Notes under the pieces: model-generated
Databases searched by the model: none
What the model was told of the DNA's origin: nothing
Seen by the model: only the letters and a program-made list of their open reading frames with translations
Made by a program: the position numbers and the translations under genes
NCBI RefSeq assembly: GCF_000182925.2
Contig: NC_026501.1
Location: 8,783,917-8,847,916, forward strand
Direction of reading: 5' to 3'
Length of the DNA stretch: 64,000 bases
DNA from: Neurospora crassa OR74A
Lineage: Eukaryota > Ascomycota > Sordariomycetes > Sordariales > Sordariaceae
In this document: positions 1 to 12,552 of the stretch, piece by piece
Numbering within the stretch: position 1 is the first letter of the stretch
How the letters are laid out: the number at the start of each line of letters is the position of its first letter

Positions 1-488
1 GCATAATTATGTTGATATGACCAGTCACAAAGTTTAAGCACTGCCCTCCCACAGTTATGGATACCTGCGTTCAGTATTGTCTTCGCTACCGTCGGAGATA
101 GTGCTGACCCATATTGATAGGAGACTTGCGGATCATCGCGTGCCCGGAAAGGCGTATATGCCTCCCCGGACCCAATTATCCATTGTTCTCAACTGGTTGT
201 TCCAAATATCTCTCACTCTAGTCGGGCACCTGTGAAGGGAGGCCCTCGAGCACACTGAGACAGTTTTCCAGCATCGTTCGGCAACAACTGGGAAACACCA
301 GACCTACATACCATCCACAAGAACCGCACTGCGATTTTCACGCATACCTATGTTATGAATCTACCATAGTAACGCTTCAGTGGAAAGTTGTTAGCAAGAA
401 ACTCCTATAGAGACAACAGAGCAAATCGTGTGTCCCGAGGATCAGTCGCCTTGTGGGTTCGTGCAAAACACAACATATCGAGAGTATA

Positions 489-1294
489 TCAGTCATCAGC
501 CACGTATGGCGGCCAACTCCAGTTCTTGTCGTCAACGGAGATGAAGCCTCCCCAGACACGGAGCACGATGCGAAGGACGAGGAGCAGAGCAGCGACTGTG
601 GGCAGTAGTTCAATGTACCAGTTCTCAGTCTCTCCTGCTGGGCGAGAATCAACGTTTATGTGCAGCGATCGGAACTTCGGCCACTCGATCGATGAGTCGT
701 CTATATACCTACCGCAGTTGAGCAAGGCGGGGAAGCGTCGGTTCATCCCGCATGCTTCAAGCCCCATAGTAAACTTTTTGAAGTACCCAAATGCGTGAGG
801 ACCAAGGACGAGCGGAGGTAGTACTCGCCGATCATGTCCCTAAAATGTACCATAGACTGGCTGTCATATCAGAGATATGATGTTTATGGAGCTTGCCGAC
901 CGGCCTTGCGATGACGACGACAATACTGTACGATGAAATCAATGGCGGCGTCAATGACAAGATTGAAGATAACTCAAGTATGTAGATGCGGAACATCAGT
1001 GTAACTTGGCTGTTGCGCTCCCAGATATCATTCTGGTTCGGATGCAGCTGGAATCAATCCGTACCGTCCGATCAATGTGAACTGAACGAACGGGGAGATA
1101 TGCCAGGTAACGAAGTCACGAAGGGCCGAATAACAGGTTGTAAGTGGGTTACGAACAAAGTGGCGGCAGAAAGGCACCTCTTGCTGAGATGAAGGATCCA
1201 ACCCTACGACGTATCTAATCGAGATCTTGAGAACCGAGACGGGATTGGGGAAGATGAAGTGGATAGATAGATAGCATTGGGAGATACTTTCCAT
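489..1294 (-). pseudogene. possible decayed membrane-protein gene
   Basis: Two short ATG-initiated frames on the minus strand (1294-1028 and 767-489) lie in sequence full of stops in all frames. The 767-489 frame encodes 92 residues. Its C-terminal third has a hydrophobic run (around TVAALLLVLRIVLRVW) followed by an acidic pair, which faintly recalls the start of fungal rhodopsin-like/PTH11-type membrane domains. Between the two frames, short hydrophobic stretches appear in shifting frames, as expected from an old damaged gene. I cannot name the family and see no intron pattern that would join these pieces. It could equally be chance open frames. Confidence 0.2.
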
Positions 1295-1800
1295 CGTGCG
1301 ATGCTGACGTCGTCGTGATAGCGCTTGATGAGGCGGAGGTTTCTTTTTGAGAATGTGCTCCGAGAGGAACAGAACTTCAACAGTATCTTTGCATCCAATG
1401 CCGGCACGAAATGGATCAATCGGATGAGTTCCTTGGACTGGAGAGGTTTTGTTGACGTACCTAAATGGGGAGGGAGTTCCTCGTTCGAGGCGCGGGGGGA
1501 ACCCGAAGTCTCGACCTCAACATCCATCCATGATCTCACCCTACTTCGCGGCCCACCGCCCACCAGACACCCGGTCGGCTCAACATCTTGATTCTCTGGA
1601 GGTTGTGCTGTGGAGTCGTAAACCCTTCGCTGCTTAAATGATCTTGCGATCTTGACGACAATCGGTTCTTTGAGGTGGTATGTAAACAATCGATTGCTCG
1701 CAGGCCACAAAAGGACCAAAGTTGAACGCTAACTAGCTCGCGCGGGAAATACGATCGAGATCTCGGGACGTGGAAAAGATCATGCGTTACATTTTGCCTC

Positions 1801-4800
1801 AACGTCGTCAACGGCATCGGAAGGAATTATCCGTACCGTCGTTACATTTTGGACGGATTTAAGGCACTGCAGTCAGTAGTGCCTCGCTACGCCACTCACT
1901 ATGTACAGTAGAAACCTCTGCTTCATGCAAATACTACCTTTTACAAAACCCTTCTCTTTCGCAAAAGGATTTTGACTGCCAGCATTTTCCTCTGGTGTGC
2001 TATGTATAAGACTGCGACATGCAATTGCAAATGGTTAACGACGGGAAAGTGCATTGAATGGAGCCTGATCGTGGTGGCAGGCCGGGGGCGTACTTATACC
2101 TTTATAGCGGGGCAGGCAGCTTGCAAAATAGTCCGGACACACTGACACCTGACCACACCCAAAAATGTCCGGACTATTTTCCACACCACTTGCGCGGGGG
2201 GGTATAGTCGCTCTATCAGACCCACTTTTGAGGCTCGGGGCGGTCGTCCAGTGGCCAAAGGTCTATGTACTCGTCCTTCTGGTCTGTGATTTTGCTTTTG
2301 CAAAGCGTTAGTTTCTAGCCCAGACGAGTACCCTTCGCAAAAAGTTTGGGCTGCCGGCATTAATTGCATTAACATGGGAGGGGCTTCTACTATATTGGGC
2401 TGTTTTGCTTCAATCTCGTCCACTCAAAGCCTCGGTATCACAGACGCCCTGCACTCAGTGTACAATCTGACTCTTTGCTTGCCTGTCCTTGGAGTCTTGC
2501 TTCTGTCATTAAGACCTTTTATCTCCGTCGTAATTGCGACGGTCATTGTACTGGAACAGAAGAAAAGTCATCGCAGAGTTACACAACCCGTACCTTGAAT
2601 TAATTGCGAGAAAGGTTACCTACTTGTTGACGTACATAGATAGTATGGATGCGCTGTAGTGTACTTTCGCTGTTTGCGTTGCCTTCTTCTTTGCACAGCG
2701 CTGTCTTGCCTATTTCTTCTACTGCTATCTATCCATAAAGTCGCCAAGAAACCTACGGTACAACCAAGTGGAAACCGTTGGGTGATACCGCTGCTCCTAT
2801 AGCCCTGTAGGGCCAAAAGAGAAGAAAAAAAAAAATCAAAATCAAAAATTACAACACCAACCATCCCCTCCACAACCAGAGCTTTGAAAATAGCACGCAA
2901 CTGACCCCCGCAGATCGCAACAATAAGCACTAACGGATCTTGAAACACCCGCTCAGGGTCTCCCATTCTCGTAGCCAAAATCGATCTCAAATGTCTTTTC
3001 CTTCATCCTGTCCCCATTCCCGCTCCAACCGCGCTTTAGGTTCTTTGCGGAGCTGCGGAGACAACCGCCCGTCCCCTCCCGACGCCGAGCCTCGCTTCGC
3101 GGTGCGCCGTCGTCGTCGTCGCCGCTCCGCTCCGCTCCGCTTTGCTTTGCTTTACTTCGATGGCGCTAGTATAACGCACGATTTAGTGTAGCGTTGGTGG
3201 CATGGCGGCATGGCGCTATCTTAGAAAGTAAGTAGGAAAGAGACAATGGTAGGAAGAGGTTTAACTTTGTTTGGTGAGGCCCAATGGCGATCGTAGTGAT
3301 GAAAAAGATCCCTTTTTATGCAGGTCACGGAAGGGTCCTGCATGTGAGGGTCCCGGTGTACACATCAGTCCTGGTAAGTTCGTTAGCTTGGTACCTACAG
3401 ACGGGGGTTTTGAGCAGGGGAGACGGGGGACGTAGCAGCCCGCTGTAAGTACACTATTAATGCCCTGTAAGAATGTGTGGGGCGAGTAAGAGACTAACAA
3501 ACTTTCCAGGACTGATGTGTAAGAAACGGGTGGAGATCTGGGTGGACTATCAATCACATAATCAAGCTAGAGGTATCAAGCACCTGTGAGGTGGCTTCAT
3601 TGTTACCCTCTAGCGCCTTCCATTGCCGAATTGTGTAATGGACAGGCAGGAGAAATGGTCCGGATGGGACTCGATCGGACTGTCAATCAATCATTGTATG
3701 AAAAAGATTTCCTTCTTCGCCGAGGTAAGCGTAGCGGAGCCCGAGCGAAAAACACATCATCGCTGCTGTCAAACCTCAAGTGCGAAGCTCGGTCGCCGGA
3801 TAGATTGAAAACTGGAACAGTCCCTTGATAGACTAAACCCTTTTTTTTTCTTCTTTTTCGGGGCGGGCGCGCAGCCAATCTCTGCCTCTAGCTGCCCGTC
3901 GCGCCCGCTGACTTATACAGTAAGCAGCGATCACAAGCAGTACTCACAGGGAAGAGTTCACGTACAGCAACCGGATCAACATAGCACACAATAATTTTGA
4001 ATGATGAGAATTGGGTGATGCGCCCTCTGAGTTTTTGCGCGGTTGATATACACTACCTATGTAGATTACCTAGATGTCAGGCGCGCCCAGAAAAGTGGGT
4101 TAGGTGAGTCTATCCAGGGACTGTCTTGAGTCGATCCAGCTACCGCTTGCGGTCGAAGTGAGGATTGCGCAACTGCGTCTAGTTGCATGTGTCGTTGGTG
4201 ATCAGTCTAGTGTAGTTCAGTTAGCTCAGCGAGCGGGACGGGACGTGTAGGTCCCGTTATCTGAGGTGGAAAGAATAAAGTCCGAAAGTCGTAAAACGAA
4301 AAGATCGACGTAAAGCGAATGGTAGTCCTCAGCCAAGGGATGGGACCATGAGTGGTACGGCCAGATAAATCGAGTGAGGTTTCACGGATGACGAGACAAT
4401 AGTTGAGGTGAGGTGGTTATTAGGTACAGACGCACCACAGATATTGCACAGGGTCGTAGATCTTGGCTCAATATCTGCCTTGTCGAACTTACGACTATCG
4501 TCTCAACCACCATCGCGGCACCGCCGGGCCCCCGTCTCCTATTTAGCCCTGCCCATCTAAGCGATCTGCCTTGGGTCTTGGGGCTGTTGTTGTGTGCGCT
4601 TGTGCAACTCTCCTTTTTTGGAGTTTAAATGGCATTTGGACCTGGTGCCTGTTAGTTGACCACATGCTCAGTGGAAGGCTTGCCGCCGCCCTTGGCAAGT
4701 CGCCCTCGGTATGTAGGCAGTCGGAATAGGATGACACATGGCTTCAAGAATTGGCAATGCTTGGGGTAAGACAGAAAGACAGAGACAGGTCCATCTGTTC

Positions 4801-6903
4801 CCATTTGTTGATGGCCACAAGCCATTTTGGTGTTGGACGGCAGTGAGTGATGGGGAAAAAAGACGACGCGCTGGAGTCTGGATCAATGCGAAGCGAAATG
4901 TCGGCAAGGAAATGATCGACATTCCTGCCAAGACCCTAACCCCGCTGTAAGCTTGATAGGCTGCTGGCTGTGCAAAGAAGCGAGCGAGGTGCAGGCTGGT
5001 GCAAGTTTTGTTTTCCACTTGATCGGTCGTGGATTGTTCGAACGATGATGAGTGGCATGGATCATGGAGGGAAAGTGAGAGTTGCAAGCGGAGTGGAGAC
5101 CTGGGAAGGGTTGGTTCAGTTGCTGGCGGGGTCTTGGAACTGAGGGGCCTGGCTGAAGCTTGTTAGGAACAACCTGGGAATGCAAAAGGGACCCGTGAGG
5201 AACGAAAGGACGGTCAAGGCCCGGCCCAGGGACCGTTCTGGCCAATTCAGCTTCTCCACCGAGATAGATAGCGTGCCGGCGTCTTACGATCGGCGAGCGC
5301 GTCAACGTAACGTGTTCGCATGGACGTGCCCAATTTCATTTTATACGAGCCGTCAAAACAACAAGTGTCATCGGTCATGGCGGTGTAGCGGAGTACATAT
5401 CTAGGTAGGTATGTAGCTGAGAGGCTGGAAAGAAAAGGGGTTTACCTAGTAATCGGCTGAGTGCACGCGTATGAGGGGGGGAATTGGGTGAGCGTCATAT
5501 GCCGTGGTGAACGATTTGTTGAACGTTTATTAGTACAAGTTTGATGAGGGATGGTGCGGTGGATGGTGGATGGTGGTTGCCCATCTGCAATGCCTGCCCG
5601 TTTACAGGCAAGGCAAGTGTCGCGGGCCTGCCTGGCAGGCTGCTGCAGTGCTGCCTATCTGCTACAGTACCTCTAGAGACCTTTATCAAAGTGGAAGGGA
5701 CGATGTGCGAATTGGAGGTCCCATACTGTAATACTACTGTCCTGCCCTGCCGGCCCTGTCGACTGAGTGCCGGGCGGGCAAAGACGCGACGCCTCAGTTC
5801 TTGTCCAAATCAAACTTCAACCGCATGGAGATCTCCCGGCAAGCTTCCCCGCATCGACCATGTCCCGTCATCTGCTCCACCTGACTTGACTGTCGCTGTC
5901 CCTGAAGCATCGTCCGTCGTTCAACAACATCATGCCAAGCACATTCCGGAGACATCTCCACGCCCGAGTTCCACGCAGCATCATGGCCAGACACGGCGCG
6001 TCTTGGCAGCTTGCTTCGGGCGCTCACCACTGACACGTCGGGTCCCGCTTACTCACCTCACCTTGTCGCGACATCGATGTCCAAAGACGAGCAAATACCG
6101 ACCTAGCCAAGCGACCCGACTTGATGGTACGCTTCCACTCTGAATCTTGTGATTGCCCAGCATGGGACAAGACCGGACTCTGTTTCTTTTTCGGTTTCGT
6201 TCTGCAGCCACCCATGGGTCCGAATGGGTCCTCACTTTGTTTGACTCCTTTTCCAAGCTCCCGCATTCGAGAACGCACTGCTTGGCTCTCGTCAGGCCCC
6301 GTCAAACGCAAACCTGGGCGCCATCCTGGGAAATTCCTGGGATCCCTGGGATCCTACAACGGAACCCTGCCAGCTGGCTCCTCCTCAGTCCTCCCCAGTC
6401 AGGTCCTCTCATCCATCCCCCCTTGCCGCTCGAGTACGTTATCTGTACTTAAAGGATCCCCTGTCCCGAACCTCCCGGATCGATTCCTTTCTTGAGACCT
6501 CTCTGTGTGATCCTATTATGGTCTCACTGATCATTCCACCGAGACTCCTGTCAGCTTAGCTGTTGCTACACTGTCCTATCATCACACATATCTGCCGCGG
6601 GTCTCTGCAGTGTTCAGCATCGGATCGACACCGGTATATTGATTGTCAACCAAATTCCGGCCTAATCTTTTATTGTCTTGTCTCTTGTTACACAATTAGA
6701 CGCCGTCGTCTCTGTAACTACCATCTTCCTCTTTTCGACATTACAAAGAGGCCCGGAGGGAGCTGCCAGCCATCCAAAGGGGTTTCCCACAGGACACTCC
6801 TTTTTCGCTACCACCAGAGCGACGCTTCCTTGACAGCAAGTTCCCAAGACAAACTCCATACCATATACGTCACTTCTCTGGGTTTTGTTTCTTACACATC
6901 ATC
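1801..6903. other. gene-free region upstream of the 6.9 kb gene
   Basis: No convincing coding frame was found on either strand. It contains a perfect inverted repeat (2125-2180), a diverged direct repeat (1958-1986 and 2334-2361), and a low-complexity patch near 3105-3160 of CGT triplets followed by CTCCG and CTTTG pentamers. The part from about 5700 to 6900 is pyrimidine-rich on the plus strand and probably holds the promoter and 5' leader of the gene at 6904. Open frames here, such as 5541-6143, lack fungal codon pattern and family resemblance. Confidence 0.6.
2125..2180. repeat. perfect 15-bp inverted repeat
   Basis: Arm AAAATAGTCCGGACA at 2125-2139 is matched exactly by its reverse complement at 2166-2180, around a 26-nt loop. 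Each arm contains the palindrome GTCCGGAC. It could fold as a hairpin or serve as paired binding sites. No terminal-repeat element or coding region flanks it. Confidence 0.8.
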
Positions 6904-7640
6904 ATGACTTCAGCGGCGAACATGGCAGTAAGGGAAAAGCGTCGAGGAACTTCCCAGCAGGATATCGACCAGATGGAGGTTCGAAAGGCTTTGACGGCGG
7001 CCGAGTATTCGCGACGACAGTTTGTCCTCAACTTCGCGGCCAGCAAGGACATTCAGCTCCTCATTCCCGGCAAGAAGGCGCAGGCGATCAAGGAAGCCGA
7101 AGAGTGGACGGTTATCTGGCTGGCCCAGAATCAGCTCACTACAGTATCCAACGATTTTTTCAAGTACACGGTTGACTTGAGGCTATGGTGCAAGCTCGGT
7201 GAGTGCATCCACCTTCTCTGGCTGAGGCATGACTAATCCCTTGAGCAGTCGGTGACGAGATTCCGTTCCCATTTGCGTTCATGAAGTGCCCCAACAATCC
7301 CAGCGATGGCGAAAACAGGAGCAGGGCACCAACACCAAAGGGTGATGCTTTCTTGACCAGACATGCCGTCGAGACTACCCCCGACCCCAGCTCCGCTCCC
7401 AACCTGCCCGCCAGCAAGCAAGTTAAGAGGCAGTCCCTTCAACGATCGGAATCAGATAACGAGACCGTGACCAGAAGGCATACGGACATGAAGAATGCAA
7501 AGACAACTGAAATTCCTCTGAACAAGGCGCGCAGCCTCTCGCTCGACAGCGCGGACGACGACCTGAAGGTACGCAAGAAGTCCAGCAACCGCTTCTTGAT
7601 GCGGTTGAGCCGCTCATGGGCTCGACGGGTCTCATCCTGA
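6904..7640 (+). CDS. hypothetical protein, 228 aa, one intron
   Basis: Exons are 6904-7198 and 7249-7640. The 50-nt intron has a GTGAGT donor, a GACTAAT-like branch site and a GCAG acceptor, and splicing keeps the frame (Lys-Leu-Val-Gly-Asp across the join). The N-terminal half (to about residue 110) is mixed helical, with the phrase RQFVLNFAASKDIQLLIPGKK, and could be a small folded domain. The C-terminal half is Ser/Thr/Pro-rich and ends in a strongly basic tail (KVRKKSSNRFLMRLSRSWARR). No signal peptide or membrane segment is seen. I do not recognise the family. The start is the first ATG of the frame; a second Met follows at residue 7. The gene stands alone, with more than 3 kb to the next gene. 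Confidence 0.75.
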
Positions 7641-10600
7641 AACCAGTCCCCTCAAGTGCTATAACTTTAGCAGTTTATCATCATTTCATCATCAAAAGTC
7701 GAAAATATCCATCAGATATGGACGATAAAGTTTCATTTATCGACATCCCACACCCAGTTCACAGGTACCCGACGGCCTGTTATCAAAACGATCGGCGAAC
7801 AGAGAAACGAATAAGGCTTATCGGTGCCGGAAAACATACCGAAAAGGGGAAAACGGAGGCCGCCGACTCACCACCCTATACAAACATGCGAGTCCTACAT
7901 ATTAACACGGCACGCGGGCCCAACAACTTGGTTTTTGGGTCCTGGGCTCTACAGCAACGTGCCATTCTGTGCCAGCCAAGCCGCGGCACAATTTCTCCTT
8001 TCCAATGACGAAGGAGCGGGAAGGGGGACTATCATCAACAAAAGACACAGGGATGGATGGAGGTGGGCATTGCCCAACGACTGGTTCAAACCAACAGCGA
8101 CCGGCAAGCAAATGGGAAGAACGTTATGCGGCACATGTGCCAAGAGGCTTGGTATCGGCCGGGAAGGAAACGGTCTTGGCTTTTCGGGTGTTTGGTTCTC
8201 GTGCGTGCTGATCACGTTGCATTGACAGCTTGGCAAATGGCACAAGCTCTCACCTCTCTCGGAAGGTGTGTGAAACACGGCGGGAGTCGTCGAAGAACGA
8301 GATGATTAGAAAGAAGAATGCGGGAACGAAGCAAAACAGAACAGACCAAACTATCGGAATCGAAGCGAACGATCAACGAAGCGAGAAACATGGCCTTGGC
8401 CCTTTTTGCCAAGGCGATCTGAGATAACTTGGTCCCCTTGGCGCCCTTGGCCTCCTTCACCGTTGGATCATCACTTGCATCCCTTATTTCTTGGGACCGG
8501 CCAACCGGATCTCGGATGGATGATACGCGTTACATACATACTGCGGCACCTTGGACGGAATTCCAAGGCGGTCGAGACCTCGACAGACAGTCGAGGAATA
8601 ATTTGGGATTACCCGGGAGGCCGACGGTGATACTTGCACCATACAAGTATCTATCACACCGTCAACGCTCTTTGATGGCTTGGGGCAGTGCCTTTCTTGC
8701 CAAGACGTTGCCGAGACCGCGGCTGAAATTCCGATAGGGTGTTTGTTGACAGGTCACTACTGTCGTGAGAGGTCACAAGTTTCGGTCGGTCGAAAGGTCG
8801 AGAGGTCACTGGACTTGCTGCAGTCAATTGTGTGCGACCTGGCACTCACATGATGGGTTTGGTTTATTCTGGGGATTTCATTTTCCTTCCCCCCTTGTGC
8901 TATTACTGTTTTTGTTTGCGTTTCCGTTTTCAGTGCGTATGTTTGTCTAGCTTTGCATCTTCTCACTATCATATCATACCATCACAAGGGCTTACAGGAT
9001 TTCTAGGTAGCGCAGGTGTTGGGCTGGGTTATGTCTCTGGCATGTTGTATAATTGGATTGGATATATCGCGCGGGTTTCTTTTTTTCCTTTGCTTGGCCT
9101 ATCGACATCATCACAGTTTGTTTTGTTGCTTTTTGCTTTCGCAACACTTTTGGGGGATAAAAGGATGAAGAGGTTTTCTCGCTATGTTCTGATTTGGACA
9201 TGGGAACCGGACGATACATGGTTTCTGGACATCTGTGGACGAATGAATACCCTACTCTTCTTATTGTACTGTTTTTGTAATCCACGCTTACAGCTTATAT
9301 TGATCTCATTTCCGATCTGGACCTCATTGATAGTCGCATGGGGTGACTGCATATATGAACCATGCTTCAGTTGATGCTGCCTGTCTTTGAACTTATGATG
9401 TATTCCTATGCGTCCCTTTCCTGTGTTTGGTTGTTTAGGTAGACATCCTGACATCTTTCATCATTCGGCTCGAAGATCTTTGGTGACTCTCTATAGATAC
9501 TTGAGAGGCAATGCGTAATTGAGTAGTCTGGAGATTCTGTACTGACTTTATTATCACCTGATGTATAACGCCGCAGGCATATGGTCGACGTCTATCATCG
9601 GATCATTTGTTTTTGTGCTATTCGGCGCACAGTTAGTATTATCGGCACCATCATATACCTTGGCCACCTTGCCAGTCCATGGAGCCGTAGACGACACTAG
9701 CAGCTCACAGCAGCTGGTGCATACCAGCACATCGACCCCCAATTCCCAGAATGAGGCTATCACTAACGACATAACTCCTTCCACCCCCTTCTCTTCTTAC
9801 CACGTCACAGTCGACGGGATATAACCAATACGCAATAGTAACAAATGAAGTTTGCACGTACCTGGTCAATGGGATTTCTATGTTGTCGCGTCGTGGAACA
9901 TGTACCTATACCCATAGCCAGTACGCTCCTTGGATATTCACTTAACGTCCATTTATCCTTCTCATGCCCTTCCCTTCCCATGTTATGTCAATGTTGAGAA
10001 GACCGGATGTCATTCTTGGTTCTGCAGGTTTGCATCCTTTATAGTAGCATTAAATACTTGCGTTGTCATGGTGTCCGGGGCAACGAGAGCCGTTCAATAT
10101 TGATACCACTATGCTATAGTCTCAGCCATGCATAGTATAGACTGCTAATTTCTTCAAAGGAGCGACGGATTTCTCTATGTTTATCTTATCATACGTCTCA
10201 AAGCACCATCCCAAGATAGCCGCCCAGCACGCGTTGCTCTGAACCAGCTATCGAACCCGCCTTCTCATTACTCAAGCCAGCTAGTCTGATTTCTTCTAAC
10301 TTTTCGTCTGATGTATTTTGCGGTTAGTCACACGTCAAGGTTCGAGTGAATGGGCTCTCATTTTCTGGAACCTTGTTGCTGCCTGCCGCGAGGACTTCAC
10401 CCTCTTGGTCGTCTCCCCTCCGCGTTTCGATTTTCTTTTCGACAACAAACTCTTGACCTGTGCAGCTTGGGGGGTTTTCTACACGTCTGGGTATCATACT
10501 TATCTAAGAGATAGCCAGAACAGTCAGTGGAGTTTGCACAAACGGCGCTCGCCACAAAAACAAAGTCCAGAAGTTGACCCGCTCTTGCCAGAGTAAACAC

Positions 10601-10741
10601 CCCCACCCTCCAAACTCTCCTTCTGCCACGAACAATCTCCTCCACAGCCCACTGGGCAAGAACGTTTTTACACTCATTTCTCTTTCCTCGTTTTCGCGCC
10701 TTCTACCTTCAGCTCTAGCAAATCTTCAAGCAACAGCAACC
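7641..10741. other. intergenic region, no supported gene
   Basis: The plus strand is T-rich around 8860-9350, which gives a long hydrophobic-looking frame (8832-9374) that I do not accept as coding. A small ATG frame at 9561-9824 (87 aa) starts with a hydrophobic stretch like a signal peptide followed by a Ser/Thr-rich tail. It has no intron or other support and is left uncalled. About 10590-10741, pyrimidine-rich, is the likely 5' leader of the gene at 10742. Confidence 0.5.
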
Positions 10742-12552
10742 ATGGCGGAAATGGTCGATCCCAATGCCCCGCCCGCCGCCAGGGACGGCTACGACTCCGA
10801 TGGCGATTACGACATGGGCTACAATGACGATGATTTTGACGCATGGTTCCAAGCCGGGAACTTTGAGGGTGCCAGCAATCAATCAAGTAGTCCTGGTAAC
10901 CATATCCAGCAATGCGCGAACCTAGCGCGTCAGATATTATCCAGATCGCCGCCGCCGGCCGAGCCTGTGCCGCATACACCATACGAGTCCGCAGTCGACA
11001 TGGAGGAGGCACCGCCACCATCAGCACCCATCTACAAACCAGGAGTACCGCCCATCCCTCCTCGGCCGTCCCCCACCTTTCGACTTCCATCAATCGACAC
11101 CGTTTACGACGGTCTGCTAGCACCGAGCTCTCCTGCCCGGGAGCAAGCTTGCCTACCAGCGCAAGGTCCGGCACCCCCGCCGATTGCACCTCCCGTTCCC
11201 CATCACGAAGACGATGTACTCGAGGTGATCGACCCCAACGGCAACATTATTGTCGGGTCCGGCGGCCCGCAACGCCAGAGATTCCTCGCCAGTACTGCCG
11301 CCATCCTTCGTTCCTCCCCAGTTCTCGCCGCGATTATCATGCCCGAGAGGCACAGCCAGGTCAATCAACAGCCCCCGCCGCCCCCGACACCAAGTCCTCT
11401 GCGCTCACCTGCCGCCTTCGTAATACCGCCTGAGCAGGATAGGTCCTCCCTTCCGACTCTTTTTATCCCAGACGTAGAGGACAGAGTGTGCAAAACGTTC
11501 CTACTCGTCATCCACGGGTTCCTCAATAGAGTTGAGAAGAGCTTCAAGAGTGTCCAACTTTTTTACGACCTTTTGATGTTTACCCATCGCTACGGAATGA
11601 CATTGAGCCTCCAATCGGTGGCGGTTCCCTGGCTCAAGAGAATCTATCACGAGAACCCCCTCCGCCATGACGAGGTGGCAAAGCAGCTTTGGATAGTCTA
11701 CGAGTTGGGTCACCTCAAGATGATAAGGCATACTATCCGCTGTATGGTCAAGACAGCAAGGATCAATAAGGATGGTCAGCTGCTGGGATACGGAGCCCAG
11801 GAAGGGAAGGATGAGTACACGCAGTGGGCTCCGTTGGTGCATTTGGGATTGCTTAGTATGTTTACCCCTCTTCCTGATTGCTGGTTGTTTTCCCACGCAT
11901 GGTTCAACGATGCACGGCAACGCCACGTTGATGTTGATGATGGTTGATTCATATAGCATCATCCAAGCTAACAAGAACATTGAACATAGGGGACATTACA
12001 ATCTGCCGACAGCGCGTCATAAACCGGCTCCTCTTCGAAGTCGAGCAAGTAATCGAACGTCTCACATCATCCCCTCCAGTTCTCCCTCCACGCGACCCCA
12101 GCGACGATGAAGAAGTCCAAAACTATAGAGCTAGAAGTCACGATCCTAGAAATCCCAGACAGCCTATCGAGATCCCGTCAGACGACACCCCTCGACAGTT
12201 ATGCGTCTCCCGCAGGCCTCCAGGGAGAGTCACCCACGCGGTAAATTGCGACGCCAGCATGCTCGGAGCTCTCCAACGTGTATTGCGCCAGGAGGGATGG
12301 GCTACGATGGACTTGACTTGCAGTCCGAGTCATCTATACAGGCGGATCAAGAAGATTGGGAAGACGGCGACCGAACAGGTGGTGATTACGCATACCCTAA
12401 AGGGTCATAGGGCGTGCGATCCGTTTGGGGATGATAAGTGGATTAGGCTGGATGAACTGATTATGCGGGAGGTGAAGATGATTCCGTTTGACGTTGAGGA
12501 GCTCAAGAAGCGGGGAGGAATGATGGGGTTTTCGATTCAAGATTGGAAGTGA
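10742..12552 (+). CDS. BTB-like domain protein, 558 aa
   Basis: Exons are 10742-11855 and 11990-12552. The 134-nt intron has a GTATGT donor, a GCTAAC branch site and a CATAG acceptor, and the join forms an Arg codon. Residues 1-155 are acidic then proline-rich, with several polyproline patches. Residues about 158-275 look like a fungal BTB/POZ-type fold: the opening VLEVIDPNGNIIV resembles the usual first strand of fungal BTB proteins, and a second proline-rich insert (about 205-232) splits the domain. The rest (about 280-558) is helical and may be the C-terminal BTB extension. Such proteins usually serve as protein-protein adaptors; no partner can be read from the sequence. The start sits in a good context (ACCATGGCG), after a pyrimidine-rich leader that is also open in frame. 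Confidence 0.8.

Noticed and set aside
5541-6143. 200-codon plus-strand frame
   Set aside because: Lies in the probable promoter/leader of the 6.9 kb gene; no coding pattern.
8832-9374. 180-codon hydrophobic frame
   Set aside because: Hydrophobicity comes from T-rich DNA; no sensible helix spacing, no family resemblance, no introns.
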